Below, piece by piece: positions 59,447 through 64,000 of a stretch of DNA of 64,000 nt (position 1 is the stretch's first letter; every line of letters begins with the position of its first letter). The position numbers and the translations under genes are program-made. The stretch is from Pseudomonas sp. PDM18. Its GTDB lineage: Bacteria; Pseudomonadota; Gammaproteobacteria; Pseudomonadales; Pseudomonadaceae. Under the pieces are notes generated by a model that saw nothing but the letters and a program-made list of their open reading frames with translations, ran no database searches and was not told where the DNA came from. The stretch lies in contig NZ_JACVBX010000002.1 in NCBI RefSeq assembly GCF_014852585.1, positions 62,001 through 126,000 on the forward strand, in the 5' to 3' direction.

Positions 59447-60625
59447 ATGACCTCTGCACCGAGCCCCGCAATCCCTTCAATCGCCAAGGCCGCCACCCGA
59501 CTCCACTCCATCGATGCCCTGCGCGGGCTGGTGATCCTCTTCATGCTGCTGGACCACGTCCGCGAGACGTTCTACCTGCATCTGCAGGTGAGCGACCCGA
59601 TGGACGTGACCCAGACCGACCCGGCGCTGTTCATCAGCCGCACCCTGGCGCACCTGTGCGCGCCGGTATTCGTCTTCCTCACCGGGCTTTCCGCCTTCCT
59701 CTATGGCGAGAAGCACGAGGGCCGCGCGGCGGTCTCGGCCTTCCTGTTCAAGCGCGGGCTGTTCCTCGTGCTGCTGGAAGTCACCCTGGTGAACTTCGCC
59801 TGGACCTTCCAGTTCCCGCCTTCGGTCATCTACCTGCAGGTGATCTGGGCCATCGGCCTGAGCATGCTGGCGCTCTCCGCGCTGGTCTGGCTGCCGCGCG
59901 TGGCGCTGGTGGTGATGGGCGTGGCGCTGGTGGCCGGGCACAACCTGCTGGATGGCGTGCACTTCGCCGCCGGCCACTGGGCCCATGTGCCCTGGGCGGT
60001 GCTGCATGATCGCGGCTGGATCGAGGTGGGTGATGCGCTGCGCCTGCGCACGTCCTATCCGTTGCTGCCGTGGATCGGTGTGATCGCGCTCGGCTATGCG
60101 GCAGGGCCCTGGTTCGGTCGCGGGGCCGATGCTGCTCGGCGCACACGCAACCTGCTGCTGGCGGCGGCCATCGCGCTGGGCGGTTTCATCGTCCTGCGCC
60201 TGAACAACGGTTACGGCCAGAAGCCCTGGGGCGATGGTGATACCGACCTGCAACTGCTGATGAGCTTCTTCAACATTACCAAGTACCCGCCGTCGTTGCT
60301 GTTCCTGGCGCTGACCATGGGCCTCGGCCTGCTCCTGCTGGTGTTCTTCGAGCGCCGCGGGCAGGGTGCACTGGCGCGCTGGCTGGCGGTGTTCGGTGCA
60401 GCGCCGATGTTCTTCTACCTTCTGCACCTGTACGTGCTGAAGCTGCTCTACCTGGCTGCCGTGGCTGTTTTCGGGCTGAACCACGGGCAGTACTTCGGCT
60501 TCGATTCGGTGTGGGCGGTCTGGGTTGGTGCGCTGCTGCTGATCGTCGCCCTTTACCCGCCGGTGCACTGGTTCGCCGGGCTCAAGGCCCGTCGTCGCGA
60601 TATCGCCTGGCTGAAGTACCTGTGA
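59447..60625 (+). CDS. DUF1624/HGSNAT-like integral membrane acyltransferase
   Basis: 392 residues from the ATG at 59447; an in-frame GTG at 59402 would add 15 residues, and neither has a good ribosome site. About ten membrane helices. The N-terminal RLHSIDALRGLVILFMLLDHVRETFYLH is the signature of the YeiB/heparan-alpha-glucosaminide acetyltransferase-like group (D-A-L-R-G with a following His), and further His and Arg residues lie in loops (HLCAPVFVFLTGLSAFLYGEK). Likely an inner-membrane enzyme that modifies envelope glycans or lipids; donor and acceptor unknown. Its stop overlaps the porin start (GTGA). Confidence 0.8.
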   Translation: MTSAPSPAIPSIAKAATRLHSIDALRGLVILFMLLDHVRETFYLHLQVSDPMDVTQTDPALFISRTLAHLCAPVFVFLTGLSAFLYGEKHEGRAAVSAFLFKRGLFLVLLEVTLVNFAWTFQFPPSVIYLQVIWAIGLSMLALSALVWLPRVALVVMGVALVAGHNLLDGVHFAAGHWAHVPWAVLHDRGWIEVGDALRLRTSYPLLPWIGVIALGYAAGPWFGRGADAARRTRNLLLAAAIALGGFIVLRLNNGYGQKPWGDGDTDLQLLMSFFNITKYPPSLLFLALTMGLGLLLLVFFERRGQGALARWLAVFGAAPMFFYLLHLYVLKLLYLAAVAVFGLNHGQYFGFDSVWAVWVGALLLIVALYPPVHWFAGLKARRRDIAWLKYL

Positions 60626-61953
60626 AGCTGTGCAGTTCCGCAGTGCTGCTGGCGCTGTCCGCGCCGGCGTTCGGCGCGGCGCAGGAAGAGTCCGGCGGCT
60701 TCATCGAGGACAGCCGCTGGAATCTGCTCAACCGCACCGTGTTCGACCAGCGCGAGTACCGCCACGGCGACCGCAACAGTGGCGCGCGCAATGCCTACAA
60801 ACCGCGCAGCGAGCGCAACGGCTATGCGGAGGAGTGGGCCTACGGGTTGATGGGCAGCCTGCAGTCAGGCTTCACTCAGGGCAGCGTCGGCCTGGGGTTG
60901 GACGCGCACCTTTACCAGGGCTTGCTGCTGGACAGTGGCGGTGGGCGCGCCGGCAAGGCGCGACTGGTCGGCCTGGATAACGACGGCCATCCCAAGGACA
61001 GCTTCGCCCGAGGCGGCGCCGCGCTGAAGACGCGGGTGTCCTCGACGACCCTGTGGTGGGGCGAGCAGCGGGTGAAGACGCCGGTGTTCAGCTCGTCCGA
61101 CAGCCGCCTGCTGCCGGAAACGGCGACCGGCTTCTTCCTCTCCAGCGAGGAGTTCTCCGGGCTGCGGCTGGTGGGCGGGCACTTCACCGAAAGCACCGAC
61201 CGCAATGCCTCCAGCCATGATCGCGGCTTCGTGGTGAACTACTCCAATGCCCGCCAGGGCAATGCCTTCGACCTCGCGGGCTTCATCTATGCGCCGGCCA
61301 AGTCGGCGAGCCTGAGCCTGTTTACCTCGCGCTACGAAGACAGCTGGCGCCAGGACTACCTGGGCGGCACCGTCAGCCAGCCGCTGGGCTCGGGGCAGGA
61401 CCTGTCGCTGTATGTCAATCTCTACCGCACCCGCGACACCGGGCAGGCGTTCTCCGGGCGTATCGACAACACCACCTGGAGCCTGCTCGGAGGATACGGC
61501 GTCGGTGCGCACCGGTTGAGCGTCGGTTACCAGCAGGTCGATGGCGATACGCCGTTCGACTATGTGACGCGCGGGGCGATCTTCCTCACCAATGCAGTAC
61601 AGCTGTCGGACTTCAATGCGCCCAATGAGCGCTCCTGGCAGTTGCGCTACGACCTGGACCTGGCCTCCTTCGGCGCACCGGGATTGTCGATGGCGGCGGC
61701 GTATGTGCGTGGCACGGACATCGATGGCAGCCATGTCGATCCGCGCGGCGGCTACGCGTACCTGGGCTACGGCGAGGGCGGCAAGCACTGGGAGCGTGAC
61801 CTGATGCTGCAATACCGGGTGCCGGAAGGCCGGGCCAAGGGCTTGCGGCTGGTGCTGATGCACAACAGTCATCGCGCCAACGCCGCGCAGACGGAGCTCA
61901 ATACCGATCAGCTGCGGGTGGCCGTGGAGTACCCGCTGGACTGCGGCTTCTGA
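60622..61953 (+). CDS. OprD family porin, coupled to the upstream acyltransferase
   Basis: 443 residues from a GTG at 60622, whose first bases overlap the previous stop (GTGA). This start gives a proper signal peptide (MKLCSSAVLLALSAPAFGA). Family marks: FIEDSRWNLLNRTVFDQREYRHGDRNSG, EEWAYGLMGSLQSGFTQGSVGLGLDAHLYQGLLLDSG, NERSWQLRYDLDLASFGAPGLSMAAAYVRGTDIDG and an aromatic C-terminus (RVAVEYPLDCGF). It belongs to the OprD superfamily but is shifted from the porin at 46037. The coupling to a membrane acyltransferase is unusual. The stop abuts the convergent gene with no gap. Confidence 0.9.
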   Translation: MKLCSSAVLLALSAPAFGAAQEESGGFIEDSRWNLLNRTVFDQREYRHGDRNSGARNAYKPRSERNGYAEEWAYGLMGSLQSGFTQGSVGLGLDAHLYQGLLLDSGGGRAGKARLVGLDNDGHPKDSFARGGAALKTRVSSTTLWWGEQRVKTPVFSSSDSRLLPETATGFFLSSEEFSGLRLVGGHFTESTDRNASSHDRGFVVNYSNARQGNAFDLAGFIYAPAKSASLSLFTSRYEDSWRQDYLGGTVSQPLGSGQDLSLYVNLYRTRDTGQAFSGRIDNTTWSLLGGYGVGAHRLSVGYQQVDGDTPFDYVTRGAIFLTNAVQLSDFNAPNERSWQLRYDLDLASFGAPGLSMAAAYVRGTDIDGSHVDPRGGYAYLGYGEGGKHWERDLMLQYRVPEGRAKGLRLVLMHNSHRANAAQTELNTDQLRVAVEYPLDCGF

Positions 61954-62355
61954 TCAGAGCCCGCCGAGCAGGTCGTGAGAGTCGAGCAGGCGCCAGGCGA
62001 TTTCCGGGTTCCGGTCCATTCCCCGGCGAATCGCAGCGGGAATGGCCTGACGGGTCTTGCGGCAGAGGCCGGGCTGCTCGTCGAAGTCGAACTCGATGCC
62101 GCGCATCGTGCGCACTTCGTTGAAGCCGGGAGCAATGTGCAGGCGGATGCCCAGTTGCTCGAAGAGCTTGTGCTGCATGCGTTGCAGGTCCGCCAGGTCC
62201 CTGATGTTCTCCAGGCGATCCAGCAGGCGCTGCTCTTCGTGCCGGGTGAGCAGCAGGATGCGCAGGTCGGCGTTGGGGGTTTGCAGCAGGCGCTCCCGGT
62301 CGCAGTTGCAGGCGCCGGGCGGGCATTGCTGGCGGAGCGGGAGAGTGGCGGTCAT
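61954..62355 (-). CDS. Hypothetical protein with CPPGxCxC motif (133 aa)
   Basis: 133 residues from the ATG at 62355; upstream in-frame sequence belongs to a repeat. Near the N-terminus is CPPGACNCDRERLL, a CxxxxCxC arrangement that could bind a metal. The central part is helical (LLTRHEEQRLLDRLENIRDLADLQRMQHKLFEQLGIRLHIAPG) and the C-terminal part polar with RGMDRNPEIAWRLLDSHDLLGGL. I have seen similar sequences in Pseudomonas annotated only as hypothetical. Convergent with the porin gene without intervening bases. Confidence 0.7.
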   Translation of the reverse strand: MTATLPLRQQCPPGACNCDRERLLQTPNADLRILLLTRHEEQRLLDRLENIRDLADLQRMQHKLFEQLGIRLHIAPGFNEVRTMRGIEFDFDEQPGLCRKTRQAIPAAIRRGMDRNPEIAWRLLDSHDLLGGL

Positions 62356-62406
62356 GTCCCGATCATAGCGGGGGATCGGGAGTTTGCGCAGGGGCGGTCT
62401 TGTTTT

Positions 62407-62430
62407 AGTAGGAGCGAGCTTGCTCCTACA
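62407..62430. repeat. REP palindrome
   Basis: GTAGGAGC-GAGCTT-GCTCCTAC: 8-bp perfect arms in the gap between the hypothetical gene and the U32 gene. Confidence 0.75.
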
Positions 62431-62472
62431 GTTCGGGTCAGGTCTTGGCGGTTGGCTGTAGGTGGCCTGCGG

Positions 62473-62613
62473 CCCCCTCACCCTGACCCTCTCCCGGAGG
62501 GAGAGGGGACTGTTTCGGTGCGGGCGCTTGGCACGGTGCAACCGGCTGACTCAGAGCGTCACGGCCGGCTCGGACGGCTCCCTCTCCCCTGGGGAGAGGG
62601 CTGGGGTGAGGGG
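62473..62613. repeat. MITE-like element with CCCCTCACCC...GGGTGAGGGG inverted ends
   Basis: The left end CCCCTCACCCTGACCCTCTC faces the right end GAGAGGGCTGGGGTGAGGGG; internal hairpins CTCTCCC-GGA-GGGAGAG and CTCTCCCC-T-GGGGAGAG lie at each side of a 70-bp unique core. Non-coding; of a type found across many Pseudomonas and Xanthomonas genomes. Confidence 0.7.
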
Positions 62614-62648
62614 TTTCAAGCTTGGCGCCGAAGCCGAAGCCGACATCC

Positions 62649-64000
62649 TCAGTGCGCCGGCTTGCGGATGGTCTTGAGCAGGTCTTCCGGGCTGATCTGC
62701 CCGACGATGTTGCTCACGCCTTCGCTGCCCGGCTGCGGCAGACCGAGGATGTGGCCCTTGATCTTGCCGATGACGTGCATCTCGCACGGCTTGCAGTCGA
62801 ACTTCAGGGTCAGCACTTCGTCGCCGTGGATCAGTTGCATCGGCTGCACCTTGGTGCGTACGCCGGTGACGCCCTTGGCCTGTTTCGGGCACAGGTTGAA
62901 GGAGAAGCGCAGGCAGTGCTTGGTGATCATCACCGGCACTTCGCCGGTTTCCTCGTGGGCCTCGTAGGCCGCGTCGATCAGCTGCACGCCGTGGCGGTGG
63001 TAGAACGCGCGGGCCTTCTCGTTGTACACGTTGTACAGGAACGACAGGTGCGACTCCGGGTACACCGGCGGTGGGTTGGTCTCGGCCTTGCGGCCGCCGC
63101 GCGGGTGGGCCTGCACGCGGGCTTCGGTCAGCGCTTCGATGGCCTCACGGCGCAGCGACTTGAGCTGGGAGTTGGGGATGAAGAACGCCTGCGGGGCATC
63201 CAGCTCGATCCGGTCGGCGTGGTACTGGGTGGTGCCCAGCTGGCCGAGCAGATCGTGCAACTGGTCCAGCGCCTGCTCCGGTTTGTTGGCGGCGCCGAAC
63301 GGGCCGTCCAGGGAGACGCTGACGCTGACACCTTCCTCGCTGGTGGCGGTCAAGTCCAGGCGCTCTTCGCGCAGTTTGGCGACCCACGACAGGCCGACGC
63401 GGCGCTCGGCGGAGGTCTTCTGCAGCGCCTGCTGCCAGTTGTGGTCGAGGTTGCGCGACAGCGGGTGGTTCGGGCGCAGGCGGTAGAGGCCCTCGGGCAT
63501 CTCGTTGGGCTCGACGCGGTAGCGGTAGCGCTTCTCGCCGTCCTCTTCGAACTCACCTTTCGGCTCGGCGATGTTGGCGCGGAAACCGACCACTTCGCGC
63601 TTCACCAGCACGTTGAGGCCGTCGCCGTTGGACAGCGGGTCCTTGGTCACCACCAGCATGTCGCGCTTGCCGACCTTTTCCACGCTGCCCACCGGCAGGC
63701 CGGTGAAGGTCGGCGAGTCGAACGCCCCGATGTCGATCTTGCGGTCGCTGACAAAGTAGTCGGTGCTGCCGCGGTGGAAGGTCTTGTCCGGGTCCGGCAC
63801 GAAGAAGTGGTCAGTGCGGCCGCTGGAGGCGTGGGCCAGGTCCGGGCGCTCGGCGAGGATGCCGTCCAGTCGCTGGCGGTAATAGGCAGTGATGTTCTTC
63901 ACGTAGCCCATGTCCTTGTAGCGGCCTTCGATCTTGAAGGAGCGCACGCCGGCGTCCACCAGGGCGCTGAGGTTGGCGCTCTGGTTGTTGTCCTTCATCG
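62649..64000 (-). CDS. U32 family protein, probable RlhA-like 23S rRNA cytidine hydroxylase (5' truncated by window edge)
   Basis: About 450 C-terminal residues; the frame continues beyond the right edge, so the start is not seen and the first ATG is internal. The motif SALVDAGVRSFKIEGRYKDMGYVKNITAYYRQRLD is the U32 signature, and the C-terminal part (SFLYNVYNEKARAFYHRHGVQLIDAAYEAHEETGEVPVMITKHCLRFSFNLCPKQ, LKFDCKPCEMHVIGKIKGHIL) has the Cys set that in U32 proteins such as TrhP and RlhA (YdcP) supports the hydroxylation chemistry. E. coli RlhA makes 5-hydroxycytidine 2501 of 23S rRNA using prephenate. Identification by similarity from memory. Confidence 0.85.
   Translation of the reverse strand, partial: MKDNNQSANLSALVDAGVRSFKIEGRYKDMGYVKNITAYYRQRLDGILAERPDLAHASSGRTDHFFVPDPDKTFHRGSTDYFVSDRKIDIGAFDSPTFTGLPVGSVEKVGKRDMLVVTKDPLSNGDGLNVLVKREVVGFRANIAEPKGEFEEDGEKRYRYRVEPNEMPEGLYRLRPNHPLSRNLDHNWQQALQKTSAERRVGLSWVAKLREERLDLTATSEEGVSVSVSLDGPFGAANKPEQALDQLHDLLGQLGTTQYHADRIELDAPQAFFIPNSQLKSLRREAIEALTEARVQAHPRGGRKAETNPPPVYPESHLSFLYNVYNEKARAFYHRHGVQLIDAAYEAHEETGEVPVMITKHCLRFSFNLCPKQAKGVTGVRTKVQPMQLIHGDEVLTLKFDCKPCEMHVIGKIKGHILGLPQPGSEGVSNIVGQISPEDLLKTIRKPAH

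Noticed and set aside
62528..62545. TGGCAC as a sigma-54 -24 element
   Set aside because: The -12 GC element at the correct distance is absent, and it lies inside a repeat element.

Overview
The window is high-GC bacterial chromosome and reads as Pseudomonas, probably close to the P. aeruginosa / P. nitroreducens / P. citronellolis lineage. The reasons are intergenic REP palindromes of the GAGCAAGCTCGCTCCTAC type, two OprD-family porins, a siderophore receptor with an N-terminal signalling domain, many LysR-type regulators, two diguanylate cyclases plus an EAL protein, and a second-type agmatine operon in the order I recall for agu2ABCA' of P. aeruginosa PA14. Species assignment is inference. 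No rRNA, tRNA, CRISPR array, phage or transposase gene was found. The first gene (left edge) and the last gene (right edge) are cut by the window.

Layout. 1-2 kb: the tail of a probable type VI secretion effector-like protein and a DUF6708 partner. 2-10.4 kb: a SulP anion transporter, a small unknown gene, a 1516-residue autotransporter, and upstream of it an unusual regulator built as receiver, LuxR-type HTH, PAS and a degenerate histidine-kinase-like region. 10.4-14.4 kb: a DUF2938 membrane protein, then an SDR-tautomerase-MFS unit with a divergent LysR gene. 14.5-17 kb: a TonB-dependent siderophore receptor. 17.2-28.8 kb: housekeeping and accessory genes (thioredoxin-like, NTF2-like, GNAT, Rrf2, methyltransferase, HIT, MOSC, two medium-chain dehydrogenases, LysR regulators with divergent partners). 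29-35.5 kb: a candidate small RNA, an EAL protein, a three-gene otsB-GH15-otsA trehalose operon, a 55-residue unannotated gene and a cold-shock gene with a structured leader.

35.5-47.3 kb is the most coherent pathway: a divergent pair of units around an IclR regulator. Leftward are iclR, an acyl-CoA dehydrogenase and an MFS carrier. Rightward are enoyl-CoA hydratase, 3-hydroxyacyl-CoA dehydrogenase, a PcaF-like thiolase, a CaiB/BaiF CoA-transferase, etfBA and an OprD porin. Together they supply outer-membrane entry, inner-membrane uptake, CoA activation, one complete beta-oxidation round and its electron acceptor. The PcaF-like thiolase suggests an adipate-like dicarboxylate. Two near-identical dyads (TTTCGNCAGNCGAAA) lie upstream of the two arms.

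47.5-64 kb: a small lipoprotein; a flavodoxin/DUF2798 unit with a divergent MerR regulator, whose promoter shares a distinctive MerR-type layout with that of the DUF2938 gene 38 kb away; the agmatine operon with a divergent LysR gene; a sirtuin translationally coupled to a diguanylate cyclase; a second diguanylate cyclase; a PaiB-like protein; a membrane acyltransferase-like gene overlapping a second OprD porin gene; a CPPGxCxC protein; and most of an RlhA-like U32 gene. Several families of palindromic intergenic repeats are scattered through the gaps.
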